Counted from the stretch's first letter, positions 22,833-32,354 are shown. The stretch is DNA of 55,415 bases from UBA3210 sp002363635 (GCA_946641515.1 CAMPBT010000008.1:1-55415), one strand, 5' to 3'. Made by a program: numbers and translations. Notes: generated by a model from the letters alone, not told the origin.

Positions 22833-23168
22833 TTAATTTTCGACTAGAAAATCATATAGCTTTTGCGGTGAGTCAAGAATGTACCACTTGTCTCCAGCTT
22901 TAATTTCTGCTTTTGTGCCAGGATCCCTGCCATAATCTGCTTCAAAACACCACCAACTAATCCAATGTTCTTTATCTCCAAGAGCAAGTTCAAGAGTTTC
23001 AATTAGTTTAGTTTCGGCAGGAGAATCAGAGAAAGCATACCCATTAATTCAATCATCCCTATTATATTCATGAACTACTCTATTGATGCGGCGAGCCATA
23101 TCATCGCCTTCTTGCAAAACATTAATACAAGCTACAAAATGATCTTTAGTAATAACAGGTTTAGTCAT
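22833..23168 (-). CDS. Hypothetical, 111 residues
   Basis: Open with one TGA-Trp (DDWINGYAF). Pattern of helices then WISWWCFEADYGRDP and AGDKWYILDSPQKLYDFL. Such phage proteins often sit near replication genes, unassigned. GAGGGG before ATG 23168. Stop reaches the 22818 promoter. Confidence 0.65.
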
Positions 23169-23874
23169 TAAAATTCCCCTCTCCATGATATGGTTGATAA
23201 TTATTCTCCTCTTGGATGCGACGTTCTGTATTTAATTTTTGAAGAAGTCTACTTGCAGATAGATCAATATTTCCATCATAATCTATAATTACATCTTCTT
23301 TTGGTTGAATAAAATGATAATTATTTGCCCAAGGTTCATAAAGAAAGCGCCGATTGAATTTAGGAAGTTTAGCAAAAATAGAATCAAGATGTTTTTCAGT
23401 GATAGGATGATAATTTGCTACATGAATAGATGCACAAACATGATTAATATCTTGAAGTTTAGCAGAATGTAAATGTCCATGAATATTTATACTATCAGGC
23501 CATACTGCAACAGGAAAATGACTTACAACTAACTTTTGAGATAAATAAACTGGATAACGATATACTTGATCAAAATATTTTTTGAAAGTATCTAAATCTT
23601 CTAGTTTATCATGATTTCCATAAATGAAATATGATTTTGCTCCAGTTTCTCTAATAAGATTGCTAGTAAAAAGAAAATGTAGAGAGCCAAAATCTCCAAG
23701 ATTTCATACTTCATCACCTGGCTTAAGTTTTTTACAAAGATTATGAATCATATTTACAATAGCCATATCATGTTCACCAATAAAGGAAAAATTAGTTCTT
23801 TCAAAAGTAATGATTCCTTCTTTAGCTTTTTCATTTCAATGATTAAAATGACAATCAGAAATAAAATATCTCAC
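23161..23874 (-). CDS. Metallophosphoesterase
   Basis: 237 residues from GTG 23874. Motifs SDCHFNH, GDEVWNLGDFG, YGNHD, HFPV and IHGHLHS follow the calcineurin-like order of phage and YfcE-type phosphodiesterases. The Trp in VWNLGD and in HWNEK are TGA, at positions where family members carry aromatic residues: strong evidence for TGA-Trp. Substrate unknown (phosphodiester or nucleotide end). A 5'- or 2',3'-phosphate processing role would suit the RNA-repair set; inference. It abuts the SpoU gene (TAGTGAG). Confidence 0.85.
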
Positions 23875-24443
23875 TATTTTTTTCCTTTCCATTGACGAGC
23901 ATATTCAAATTCTATTACTGCGGCCGCAGATGCTACATTCAAACTTCTAACAGAACCATACATACCAATATAAATCATGTCATCACAAAGATCAATATCA
24001 TTTTGAGAAAGACCTGGGCCTTCTTCTCCAAAAACAAAAGCTGATTTATAAGGAAGCTTTTCATCAAGAATATTTTTAGGATTATATTCCATAATATTAT
24101 CTACTGCATATACTTTATATCCAAGAGAATGAAGATAATCAATAACTTCTTTTAAAGTATCTGCATGATAAATATTTTCATAATGATGAGTTCCTACGGT
24201 TCCTCTTTTATCATACTTGCGGCGACCTACAATATATACAGAATGACCTAGGAAAGCATTATGAGCGCGGATTGCACTACTTTTATTAAAATCTCCTTGA
24301 ACATTTTGAAAAATAGTAACAATACCAGAACGATTTTTCTGGAGGCAAGCCTTTATTTCTTCTGTAGTCCAATGCTTAAAATAATCAGCTACATTTGCAT
24401 TTTCAGAAGATTTCATATGAGTATGTTGATATTCAGTAATCAT
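23874..24443 (-). CDS. SpoU/TrmH-family RNA 2'-O-methyltransferase
   Basis: 189 residues. SPOUT motifs: motif 1-like NVQGDFNKSSAIRAHNAF, motif 2 FGEEGPGLS, motif 3 GSVRSLNVASAAAVIEFEY, the AdoMet knot of TrmH/TrmL enzymes. It would methylate a ribose in tRNA or rRNA. In T4-like phages such enzymes are uncommon; here it may modify phage tRNAs or protect anticodon loops. No TGA. Confidence 0.88.
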   Translation of the reverse strand: MITEYQHTHMKSSENANVADYFKHWTTEEIKACLQKNRSGIVTIFQNVQGDFNKSSAIRAHNAFLGHSVYIVGRRKYDKRGTVGTHHYENIYHADTLKEVIDYLHSLGYKVYAVDNIMEYNPKNILDEKLPYKSAFVFGEEGPGLSQNDIDLCDDMIYIGMYGSVRSLNVASAAAVIEFEYARQWKGKK

Positions 24444-24444
24444 T

Positions 24445-24996
24445 TTAATCCTTACAAACTTCCTTAAAACAATTTACAAGATAAAGAAAATTTTGAACTT
24501 CATCCACTGAAACTGTATTTGGAGTAGAAACTTCAAAAGTATTAGTATAAATGCCCCAATTTTGACCATCAAAATAACCTACAAGATTATTATTGATAGT
24601 AAAATTAAAACTCTCAAACTCAAAAAAGTCAATAAAATTAACCTTCATATTATGACAAATATTATATAGAATAAAAAGCTTATTAAGATAATAATCATTA
24701 AATCGCGGGTCTGAATTCATTTCATTAAGAAGGTCAACAAAAAAGCTATCAGATTCAGGCTTTCCCTGAACTATGTCAATAAGACCTTCTCGATGACCAT
24801 TCTTATGAATTTGTAGCACAATTCGATGTTGATTATGAATAAGAACATAATGCATAGAAGAATTAGTAGGATTTATAGACTTATAATTATTAAGATTAAT
24901 CTCTTGATTGCGGCTTTCATCAATAGTGATAGAATCACATTCGTCAAGCTTATTAAAAAACTTAACAATATCAATTGGAACCCATGTCTTATTCAT
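24445..24996 (-). CDS. Hypothetical, 183 residues
   Basis: Alpha/beta acidic protein (MNKTWVPIDIVKFF start, WGIYTNTF near the end), AAGGAG before ATG. Two TGG Trp. Stop one base from the methyltransferase start, so the same operon. Not recognised. Confidence 0.65.
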   Translation of the reverse strand: MNKTWVPIDIVKFFNKLDECDSITIDESRNQEINLNNYKSINPTNSSMHYVLIHNQHRIVLQIHKNGHREGLIDIVQGKPESDSFFVDLLNEMNSDPRFNDYYLNKLFILYNICHNMKVNFIDFFEFESFNFTINNNLVGYFDGQNWGIYTNTFEVSTPNTVSVDEVQNFLYLVNCFKEVCKD

Positions 24997-25014
24997 AATA
25001 GTTATTTACTCCTT

Positions 25015-25161
25015 TTATTGCTCGTTTGCAATTTCCTTCTTAAGATTGCGAATTTTACGCTCTAGTTTTCGCATAACGCCTTGCCCTGAAATATTTTTCC
25101 CATTCATAGAAAGTCGAGCATGACGATTTTTTAGAGCAGCTAGTGTTGATTCTTTTGACAT
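25015..25161 (-). CDS. 48-residue basic hypothetical
   Basis: MSKESTLAALKNRHARLSMNGKN then MRKLERKIRNLKKEI, a basic helical pattern. GGAG upstream of ATG 25161. First gene behind the 25188 promoter. Possible nucleic-acid binder. Unknown. Confidence 0.6.
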   Translation of the reverse strand: MSKESTLAALKNRHARLSMNGKNISGQGVMRKLERKIRNLKKEIANEQ

Positions 25162-25187
25162 TTTTTCTCCTTTCTTTTGTTAATATA

Positions 25188-25235
25188 ATTATAACATGAA
25201 AGAAAAGACTCGTCAAGACTTTTTATCTTGACGAG
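25188..25235 (-). promoter_or_regulatory. Fused terminator-promoter
   Basis: TTGACG (25211-25216), 17-bp spacer, TATAAT (25188-25193). The hairpin CTCGTCAAG/CTTGACGAG (25209-25217 with 25227-25235) ends the upstream operon and contains the -35. Confidence 0.85.
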
Positions 25236-25243
25236 CTAATTAA

Positions 25244-25480
25244 TTATTTAAAGGTATCAATATCTCATTTTTCCATAGGAACTATAATATCAATTCCATC
25301 ATCATTTTCCCAAGGCATCCATTCCACGACATCTCGGCCACAAAGCTGAACATATTCATCTGCATTAGGATTATGGATTTCAATCATACGCTCTGTTTCT
25401 ATATCATATAAAGTAAAAGAAAAATGATTTAAAATATTTCTAGTATATCCAATAGAACGCACTAATTTATAAACTTTCAT
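25244..25480 (-). CDS. 78-residue hypothetical
   Basis: Extends through a TGA-Trp (EKWDIDTFK). Beta-rich (VYKLVRSIGY, FTLYDIETERMIEI), tail GIDIIVPMEKW. GGAAAG upstream. Unknown. Confidence 0.65.
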
Positions 25481-25481
25481 G

Positions 25482-25682
25482 TTATCTTTCCTCCGCTCAA
25501 CAGCAAAATGCTTCAGGAACTACATTACAACAAAATTGTCTACATCACAAATCCTCATACTCTGATCTTGGAACTTCAAGATATTTACATTTTCCGCATC
25601 GAATAATTTTTTCTTTTTTGATATGTCTTAATAATCCTTGTAAATCATCTTCAATTGCGGTTACATATTCTCCTACTATCAT
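25482..25682 (-). CDS. Small Cys-rich protein
   Basis: 66 residues, two TGA-Trp (DLWCRQFCC, FCCWAEER). CGKC near 30 and CRQFCC, EAFCCW suggest a zinc ribbon or knuckle with extra cysteines. ATG 25682 overlaps the end of the P-loop gene by none (1-bp gap). Unknown. Confidence 0.65.
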
Positions 25683-25683
25683 T

Positions 25684-26211
25684 TTAAATCCTATCTAAAG
25701 TTGTTAATATATCTGCAATATAAGGTTGAGATTTACTCATTCCAGTATTAATTTCTCTTGTGATATAAACTAAATCATCAAAAGGTTCTTCTGGTGTAGG
25801 CGATCTTCTATATTGATGTAAATATTCAAAAACATCATCTGGAACTTGTCTATACGGTAATCGCAATCTTCTTAGAGTTTTTAAATCTTCATATTTACGT
25901 TCAACTCAAACTCCTACTAAATTAAAATCAATATTTTTTGATTGTAAAAAATTATGAAAATTATCTCTATCTTCTTTTAAAACAAATGGGGCAATTACTA
26001 TAATAGTATCATAATCTTTAACTAATTTTAGTATATCATTATAAAAAGCATATTCAACAATATCAGACCTATAAGGTTCATCTGGAAATCTTAATCAAGT
26101 ATCATATCTGTCAATAATTATTGATTGCGGATATTTAGTTATTTGTAAATAGCGAGCTAATTCTATATTATTCATGCCAGGAGAGCCCATAAAAACTATA
26201 ATTTTTTTCAT
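25684..26211 (-). CDS. Degenerate P-loop kinase-like protein
   Basis: 175 residues with two TGA-Trp (DTWLRF, GVWVERKYEDL). N-terminal MKKIIVFMGSPGMNN begins like a nucleotide kinase (GSPGSGKST) but the Lys-Thr of Walker A is replaced by Met-Asn-Asn. The remainder (RYDTWLRFPDE, TIIVIAPFVLKEDRDNF, GVWVERKYED) follows the AAA_33 / polynucleotide kinase pattern of strands and basic lid. Next to the RNA-repair genes it might be an evolved pseudo-kinase or bind another ligand. TAATG overlap couples it to the upstream gene. Confidence 0.6.
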
Positions 26212-26594
26212 TAATAAGCTCCAATCAAATTTATTACTTCTTCTACACTCCAATTAACACTACATTTTGTTTCAGGAGTTCTATAAATAATAACAATTCC
26301 TTTATCCATATCTGGAATAAATTCAGCAGAATAAGAATTAAATTGAGTTTTTAATTCTCCTTCTTTAATTTTAATTACTGGAACTGTTGCAGAGTATGTA
26401 ATACTTTTGAAAAAAGGATCACATTTAATTTCCCAAGGTCCTTTCACTAAAGCGGATAGCAAAGGTTGTATTAATTCTTCATTTAATTTAAAACTATAAC
26501 AGTCTACAGTAATAAAACTTAGCATTTCTCCCCTAGTTAAGTCACGACAATCTTTAATTATCTCAATCTCTTTTGTAGAAATTTTTATGCTCAT
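26211..26594 (-). CDS. Hypothetical, 127 residues
   Basis: ATG 26594 (MSIKISTKEIEI) with AAAGGA upstream, the first leftward gene after the divergent promoter region. All-beta with some helices, ends SVEEVINLIGAY. No TGA. Not recognised. Confidence 0.65.
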   Translation of the reverse strand: MSIKISTKEIEIIKDCRDLTRGEMLSFITVDCYSFKLNEELIQPLLSALVKGPWEIKCDPFFKSITYSATVPVIKIKEGELKTQFNSYSAEFIPDMDKGIVIIYRTPETKCSVNWSVEEVINLIGAY

Positions 26595-26628
26595 AAAAAT
26601 CCTTTCTATATTATTTAATTCTAAATAA

Positions 26629-26657
26629 ATTATATATTTTTTTAAAGATTTTGTCAA
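26629..26657 (-). promoter_or_regulatory. Leftward promoter of the divergent region
   Basis: TTGACA (26652-26657), 17-bp spacer, TATAAT (26629-26634); drives 26594 downward. Overlaps an inverted repeat with the rightward side (AAAGATTTT...AAAAATCTTT), a possible shared operator. Confidence 0.85.
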
Positions 26658-26667
26658 TTCATAAAAT

Positions 26668-26727
26668 TTGACAAAAATATTATTAAAAAGTAATATAATT
26701 GACAAAAATCTTTTTTTATGATATAAT
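26668..26727 (+). promoter_or_regulatory. Two tandem rightward promoters
   Basis: P1 TTGACA (26668-26673), 17 bp, TAATAT (26691-26696). P2 TTGACA (26699-26704), 17 bp, TATAAT (26722-26727). Both feed the topoisomerase genes. Divergent from the leftward promoter, within 100 bp. Confidence 0.85.
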
Positions 26728-26750
26728 TAAATAGAATGAAAGGAGGGCTA

Positions 26751-28643
26751 ATGGATAACCTTTATAAAGAAGATAGTATTGAATCTTTGTCTCCAAGAGA
26801 ACACGTTCGTTTGCGGCCAGGTATGTATGCTGGAGATACCAGTGATGCTACACAGCTTGCAATCGAGATTCTTGGTAATGCTATTGACGAATACAATATT
26901 GGTCATGGTAATAAAATTACTATTATTGTAAATAGTCAAATGGTATCAATTGCAGATGAAGGACAAGGATTTCCTATTAATGTTATGCGAGACGATGGAG
27001 AAACTGTTCTTCAAGCATCTTTTGACGTTATTAATACATCAGGTAAATACCGTGATGATGGTGTGTATGAAGGAACTGCGATTGGCTTAAATGGTATTGG
27101 TAGTAAACTTACTAATTTTTTAAGTCATAATCTTTTTGTTAGTTCTTGGAATACAAAAGGCGAATATGAGTCAATCTATTTTGAAGAGGGTATTTTCAAA
27201 AAAAGAGAAACTGGAAAAGAAAATCATTCAAGTGGTACACTTGTTAGTTTTGTTCCAAGTGAAGAATTTTTTGATACTCCGCAGGTTAATCAAAAGAAAC
27301 TGTTAAATTTCTGCGAAGATATTACTTGCCTTTGTCCCGGCCTTATTATTGTATTTAATGGACAGGAAATTAAACATAAAAATGGAATACAAGATTTATT
27401 AAAGAAACATCTTGGAAAAGATATTGAAATTATTAATAATCCTCTAATCATCCAAGAGAAGAAAGATAAGCAAGCTATTTCTCTTGCTATGAGTTATACT
27501 ACTCGTGGCAGTTCTAATATTGTACCTTATGTTAATTGCGGCCTTACATCTGCGGGCCCGCATATTACTTCAATTAAATCTACAATTACTCGTATTCTTA
27601 ATAAATGGGCAAAAGAACAAGGTATTCTTAAAGCGAAAGATAAAAATCTTGATGGAGCATCGCTTCAAGAAGGCATGGTTCTTGTAGCTAATATTACCGC
27701 AGAAGGCGTTGCATATGATGCACAGATTAAATCCACTATTACTAAAATAGATACTAGTTTTATTTCTTCTACTCTTGGAGAACAATTAGAAATTTGGCTT
27801 GATAATAATATTGAAGATGGTAAAAATATTATTGAAAAAGCTTTAGTTGCGCGTAAGGCTGCGGAAGCTGCGAAAAAAGCTCGTGAACGAGTTAAAGCAA
27901 AAGTAGCAGCTCCAACGAAAGCAAAAGCAATTCAACTTCCCACTACTCTTACAGATTGTTGGAGTAAAGATCGTAGTAAATGTGAACTCTTTGTTTGTGA
28001 GGGTAAGTCGGCTGCCGCAGGTTTAGTTGCAGGACGAGACAGTGAGACTCAAGCTATTTATGGTGTTCGTGGTAAAATGCTTTCTGTTCTTAAGACTGCC
28101 GCAAGTAATATTTATAAGAATCAAGAAATTAATAATCTTGTGCAAGCTCTTGGTCTTGACGTAGATGAAAAAACTTGTAAACTTACTTATGATGAATCAA
28201 AACTTCGTTATGGTAAAATTATTGCTGCGGCTGATGCAGATTTTGACGGATTTGCAATTGAAAACCTTTTATTTAATATTCTTTGGTATATGTGTCCAGA
28301 ACTTATTACCAATGGTCATGTATATTCAGCTGTTCCACCACTATTTCGTGTAACCACAAAGAAAAATAAATATATATATTTACGAGATACAGAAGCTCTT
28401 GCGGCATATCAGAAAGATCATAGCTCGCAAATTCAATCAATTGGTCGATTAAAAGGTCTTGGTGAACAAGACAGTGATGAATTAAGTTATTGTCTGCTTG
28501 ATCCTGAAACTCGTAATGTACTTCAACTTAAAGTTGAAGATTATGGTAAGACCGATAAAATGTTCCAAGATCTATACGGTAAGCGAGTAGAACCTCGTGT
28601 TCAATTCCTCGCGCAACATCTTGAGGAGGCCCGAGTTGATTAA
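26751..28643 (+). CDS. gyrB: Type II topoisomerase subunit B (GyrB/ParE)
   Basis: 630 residues from ATG 26751 (AGGAGGG 7 bases upstream). GHKL ATPase: E39-x3-N43 in EILGNAIDEY, NGIGSK glycine loop near 120, TRGSSN. Toprim: CEGKSAAAGL near 423, then AADADFDGFAI with the acidic pair. It supplies the ATPase half of a DNA gyrase or topo IV with the A subunit next door, overlapping by 8 bases. No TGA; five TGG. Phage-encoded topoisomerases relieve supercoils at replication forks. Gyrase or topo IV cannot be settled by eye. Confidence 0.93.
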   Translation: MDNLYKEDSIESLSPREHVRLRPGMYAGDTSDATQLAIEILGNAIDEYNIGHGNKITIIVNSQMVSIADEGQGFPINVMRDDGETVLQASFDVINTSGKYRDDGVYEGTAIGLNGIGSKLTNFLSHNLFVSSWNTKGEYESIYFEEGIFKKRETGKENHSSGTLVSFVPSEEFFDTPQVNQKKLLNFCEDITCLCPGLIIVFNGQEIKHKNGIQDLLKKHLGKDIEIINNPLIIQEKKDKQAISLAMSYTTRGSSNIVPYVNCGLTSAGPHITSIKSTITRILNKWAKEQGILKAKDKNLDGASLQEGMVLVANITAEGVAYDAQIKSTITKIDTSFISSTLGEQLEIWLDNNIEDGKNIIEKALVARKAAEAAKKARERVKAKVAAPTKAKAIQLPTTLTDCWSKDRSKCELFVCEGKSAAAGLVAGRDSETQAIYGVRGKMLSVLKTAASNIYKNQEINNLVQALGLDVDEKTCKLTYDESKLRYGKIIAAADADFDGFAIENLLFNILWYMCPELITNGHVYSAVPPLFRVTTKKNKYIYLRDTEALAAYQKDHSSQIQSIGRLKGLGEQDSDELSYCLLDPETRNVLQLKVEDYGKTDKMFQDLYGKRVEPRVQFLAQHLEEARVD

Positions 28644-30735
28644 TGAAATTGATATTATTAATGAAGTTCAACAAAACTTCATTGATAGTAGTTATGATAC
28701 TAATACGAATCGTGCATTCCCAGATATTCGCGATGGTCTAAAGCCTGGACAGAGAGCTTGTCTTTGGGAAATGTATACTAAGAAATACAATAGTAAAAAG
28801 CCCCATGTAAAATCAGCAAAAATTTCTGGCGGTGTCGCAGCCCTATGGTGGCCGCACGGTACTACCGCTATTTATGAAACATTTGCTCGCATGTCTCAGC
28901 CTTTTACTAATAATATGCCGGAGGTTGATTTTCATGGATCAAATGGAAACATCATTCTTGGAGGGGATGCTATCGCAGCAGATCGATATACAGAAGCTCG
29001 ACTTGCACCAATTGTTGAAGAAGGAATGTTTAAGAGCATTGGAAAAGATGTCGTTCCCATGTTACTTAACTTTAGCGAGGACGATAAGTGGCCAGCAGTA
29101 TTACCTGCCATTTTCCCTAGACTTCTCGTGAACGGAGCCCAAGGAATTGGCGTATCGCTCTCAAATGTGTGGCTACCTCACTCCTTCAGTGAGTCCGCAG
29201 AACTTATCCTTCGTTATATTAAAACAGAAGAATTAGATGAAGATAATTATTATCCTGATTTCCCGACTGGTGGAACGATTATTAATAAAGATGAACTTGC
29301 CACAATTAATAAGACGGGTAGAGGTAAAGTTATAATTGAAAGTAAATACCGAATTTCTGGGCAAGAAATTGATTTCTATGAACTTCCTTATCAAGTTTTT
29401 ATTGAGCCAGTAATTGACGAAATTAAAAAAGCTATTGAAGAAGAAAAAGTTACCGGTATTGCTGATGTATATAATAGATCAGACAAAAAGCGTATTTCGC
29501 TTGTTGTAGTATGTGCAGCAGGACAAGATCCTGAAAAAATAGTAGCTCAACTTTTTAGCGCGACAAATCTTCGTAAGCAATTTAATGCTAATCAAAATGG
29601 AATCATTAGTAAAACTCCCATTATGATTACGTTAAAGAAATATGTTGATACTTACATTGAACATAATACCAACTGCATTAAAAAAGAATATGAATATGAT
29701 CTTGCGGCCGCTCGCAAACGAATTCATATTCTTGAAGGATTATCAATTGCACTTGAAAATATTGATAATGTAATTGAGCTTATTAAGAAAAGTGAAACTA
29801 AAGCAATTGCCGCAGTTAATCTTTGTGAAAAATATCATTTAAGTAAAGAACAAGCAGAAGCAATTCTTGGCATGACTCTTAGTCGTCTTACTAATATGGA
29901 TCAAATTGCAATTGCAAATGAGTTCCAAGAGAAGAAAGAATTGGCTTTAATTTGCCAAGAAGTAATTGAATCTTATCAAAAACAAAAAGATATTCTATCT
30001 GAAAGACTGCGGGACCTTGTTAAGAAATTTGGAGATAAACGCCGCACAGATGTAATTCAAAAAGATATTCCTAAAACTTCAACTGCACAAAAAGCTAAAG
30101 AGCTTATTGTTGAAGATGTAATCGTTACTCGAAATATTCAAGGATATATTAAAAGCATCCCGATAAAATCTTATCGAACTATCAATGCGGAAAATATTGT
30201 TAAAGCCCGCACAGATGATATTATTCTTCTATTCTCTTCTTTTGGAAAAATGTATCGTTTAAAGGTATCAGAAATTAAACAATGTGGTCTTATAGATAAA
30301 GGAACTGCATTAGGCGCAATTCTTACTCTTGAACCAAATGAAAAAATTCTTTATATGACTAATATGAATATTGATGATAAACATCCTTATATTACAGGAG
30401 TAACTAAACAAGGTCTTGTAAAGAAATCTGATAAAACTATTTTTATTGGAAGTACTCAAAATAAACGTGGTATGAAATGTGCAGGACTTAATGAAAGAGA
30501 TAATTTTATTTGGTTTGGAGAAACTAATGGTGATTGTATGATATTATTGACTTCAGATCAAATGGCAATTCAATTTAAACTTGATGAAATTAATCCTGTA
30601 GGTAAGACTGCAAAAGGAGTTAAGGGAATTACTCTTAACGAAGAAGCTACTGTTATTCAAGTTAAAGTAGGACCTGAATCTAAAAAGATACCTGTTCAGC
30701 ACAGAGCTGGGAAAGGAAGTAAAATCTCCTTTTAA
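28636..30735 (+). CDS. gyrA: Type II topoisomerase subunit A (GyrA/ParC)
   Basis: 699 residues from TTG 28636, RBS GAGGAGG inside gyrB. N-terminal breakage domain: AFPDIRDGLKPGQR, active Tyr in RYTEARL near 120. Coiled region, then a C-terminal beta-pinwheel with repeated GxxKR patterns. Seven Trp, all TGG. Ends before a strong terminator. Same operon as the B subunit. Confidence 0.93.
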   Translation: MINEIDIINEVQQNFIDSSYDTNTNRAFPDIRDGLKPGQRACLWEMYTKKYNSKKPHVKSAKISGGVAALWWPHGTTAIYETFARMSQPFTNNMPEVDFHGSNGNIILGGDAIAADRYTEARLAPIVEEGMFKSIGKDVVPMLLNFSEDDKWPAVLPAIFPRLLVNGAQGIGVSLSNVWLPHSFSESAELILRYIKTEELDEDNYYPDFPTGGTIINKDELATINKTGRGKVIIESKYRISGQEIDFYELPYQVFIEPVIDEIKKAIEEEKVTGIADVYNRSDKKRISLVVVCAAGQDPEKIVAQLFSATNLRKQFNANQNGIISKTPIMITLKKYVDTYIEHNTNCIKKEYEYDLAAARKRIHILEGLSIALENIDNVIELIKKSETKAIAAVNLCEKYHLSKEQAEAILGMTLSRLTNMDQIAIANEFQEKKELALICQEVIESYQKQKDILSERLRDLVKKFGDKRRTDVIQKDIPKTSTAQKAKELIVEDVIVTRNIQGYIKSIPIKSYRTINAENIVKARTDDIILLFSSFGKMYRLKVSEIKQCGLIDKGTALGAILTLEPNEKILYMTNMNIDDKHPYITGVTKQGLVKKSDKTIFIGSTQNKRGMKCAGLNERDNFIWFGETNGDCMILLTSDQMAIQFKLDEINPVGKTAKGVKGITLNEEATVIQVKVGPESKKIPVQHRAGKGSKISF

Positions 30736-30763
30736 AAAAGGGACTTTACAAGTCCCTTTTTTT
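30734..30763 (+). terminator. Terminator after gyrA
   Basis: AAAAGGGACTT-TAC-AAGTCCCTTTT followed by TTT; intrinsic, at the end of the topoisomerase operon. Confidence 0.85.
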
Positions 30764-30795
30764 ATTATATAATTATATAAAAGAAAGGAGAATTT

Positions 30796-31920
30796 ATGAG
30801 TGAACTTTATGTAGGATCATATCAATTAGAGCCTATGAAATATAATGGGAGTCCAATTAAGTCTTTAGTGGATGAAGCTTTTAAAAATGATGGAAAATGG
30901 GTCGCGCAAGAAAAAAAAGATGGCGCTCTTTATATGTTAGAAAAAATTGATGACGAACATATTTATTTATTTGCACGAACTAAGTCTAAAAAAACAGGAG
31001 AACTAGTAGAAAAAAGTGCTAATGTTCCTCATATTATAGAATGGGCTAAATCCTTACCTGATGATTCTATTATTATAGGAGAAATTTATGTCCCAGGTGG
31101 AAAAAGTAATGATGTAACTAAGATCATGGGATGTACTCCTGAAAATGCTATTAAGCGTCAAAAGAGTAATGATTATGGTGGATTTATTCATTATTATATT
31201 TTTGATTGTATACGTTTTAATGGTGAAGATTTATGCAATACAGGATTTTTAACTCGTTTTGAAAAATTTGAAAATTGGTTTTTTAAACAAGATGTTAATG
31301 TATATATAAGTTTAGCGCCTTTGTATAAAGATAATTTTGAACAAAATCTTCACAATATCTTCGCTAAAGGCGGAGAAGGTATGGTTTTTAAAAAGATTGA
31401 TGCTATATATGAGCCAGGAAAGCGTCCAACCCGCACATATTTTAAAATGAAAGAACATATGGATAGCATTGATCTTGTTTGTATAGGTCTTGAAGATCCA
31501 ATTCGTACTTATACAGGGAAAGAGATTGAAACTTGGCAATACTGGGTTCAACGTGGTGAGATAGATCAAGATGGAAATTATTTATGGCATGATTATTATG
31601 GTTATCATTATAAAGATTATCAACATAATCCTAATCTTTGGGAACCTGTAACTAAACCTTGGTTTTTTGGATGGAAAAATGCTATGACCCTTGGTCTTTA
31701 TAAAGATGGAAAATTAATAGAAGTTGGTAAAGTCGCGTCTGGTCTTACAGATGCTATTCGTGAAGATATGGCTATCAATCCTGAAAATTATCTTAATCAT
31801 GTAATTGAATGTGAAGCAATGTCTACGACTAAAGACGGTGCGTTGCGACATCCAGTATTTATTAAAGTTCGAGAAGATAAAAATCCAGAAGATTGTAAAT
31901 ACAAAGAAGTGTTTAAATAA
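30796..31920 (+). CDS. ATP-dependent DNA ligase-like protein
   Basis: 374 residues, AAAGGAG upstream. Nucleotidyltransferase motifs: motif I K40-K-D-G in QEKKDGALYML, motif III near FARTKSKKTGE, motif IV EGMVFKK near 195, motif V RTYFKMKEH near 212, then an OB-fold-like C-terminal part. Fits a phage DNA ligase sealing nicks after repair and replication. Ligation target (DNA rather than RNA) is inferred from the layout and neighbours. No TGA; all Trp are TGG. Confidence 0.85.
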   Translation: MSELYVGSYQLEPMKYNGSPIKSLVDEAFKNDGKWVAQEKKDGALYMLEKIDDEHIYLFARTKSKKTGELVEKSANVPHIIEWAKSLPDDSIIIGEIYVPGGKSNDVTKIMGCTPENAIKRQKSNDYGGFIHYYIFDCIRFNGEDLCNTGFLTRFEKFENWFFKQDVNVYISLAPLYKDNFEQNLHNIFAKGGEGMVFKKIDAIYEPGKRPTRTYFKMKEHMDSIDLVCIGLEDPIRTYTGKEIETWQYWVQRGEIDQDGNYLWHDYYGYHYKDYQHNPNLWEPVTKPWFFGWKNAMTLGLYKDGKLIEVGKVASGLTDAIREDMAINPENYLNHVIECEAMSTTKDGALRHPVFIKVREDKNPEDCKYKEVFK

Positions 31921-31927
31921 TTTATAC

Positions 31928-32022
31928 TTGACAACTTATAAAATAAATAATATAATATATATAAAGAAGTTAAGAAAAAAATAAAAAAAGTTCTTGACAT
32001 TCTTTTAATTAAGTAGTATAAT
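31928..32022 (+). promoter_or_regulatory. Two tandem promoters before the winged-helix gene
   Basis: TTGACA (31928-31933), 17 bp, TATAAT (31951-31956), and TTGACA (31994-31999), 17 bp, TATAAT (32017-32022). Confidence 0.85.
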
Positions 32023-32078
32023 ATATTAAGTAATTAATTAATTGGGAATAATCCCACGAGAGAAAAGGAGGGTCTTTT

Positions 32079-32327
32079 ATGGCCGCTATGTTTTCTGATA
32101 ATGCTAAGGCAGTTCTAACTTTCCTTCAAAAGAATTCTCAGAGTGATCTAACTTCTAAGATGATCGCTGAGACTCTAGGTATTGAACCCCGTTCTATTAC
32201 CGGTGTTCTAAATGGTCTTCAGCGTAAAGGTCTAGTTGTTCGTGAGGTTGTTGAAGGCGAGAAGGATAAACTTATTCGTCTAACCGCTGAGGGTGCAGCT
32301 GCTGATCCTAATGCTGAAAAAGAGTAA
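32079..32327 (+). CDS. Winged-helix DNA-binding regulator (MarR-like)
   Basis: 82 residues, AGGAGGG before ATG 32079. Short wHTH: AVLTFLQKNSQSDLTSKMIAETLGI, EPRSITGVLNGLQRKGLVVREV (recognition helix and wing), Ala-rich tail. This matches small MarR/phage HTH regulators. It has its own strong promoters and a downstream hairpin, so it is a separate transcription unit and may regulate the replication block. Confidence 0.8.
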   Translation: MAAMFSDNAKAVLTFLQKNSQSDLTSKMIAETLGIEPRSITGVLNGLQRKGLVVREVVEGEKDKLIRLTAEGAAADPNAEKE

Positions 32328-32354
32328 TTAAATTAAATAAGAGATAAAAGGAGA

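Noticed and set aside
23161..23874. Frameshifted phosphatase pieces
   Set aside because: One frame is continuous with TGA as Trp and carries all metal motifs in order.
26748..26939. Antisense frame in gyrB
   Set aside because: Shadow of the strongly supported topoisomerase gene.
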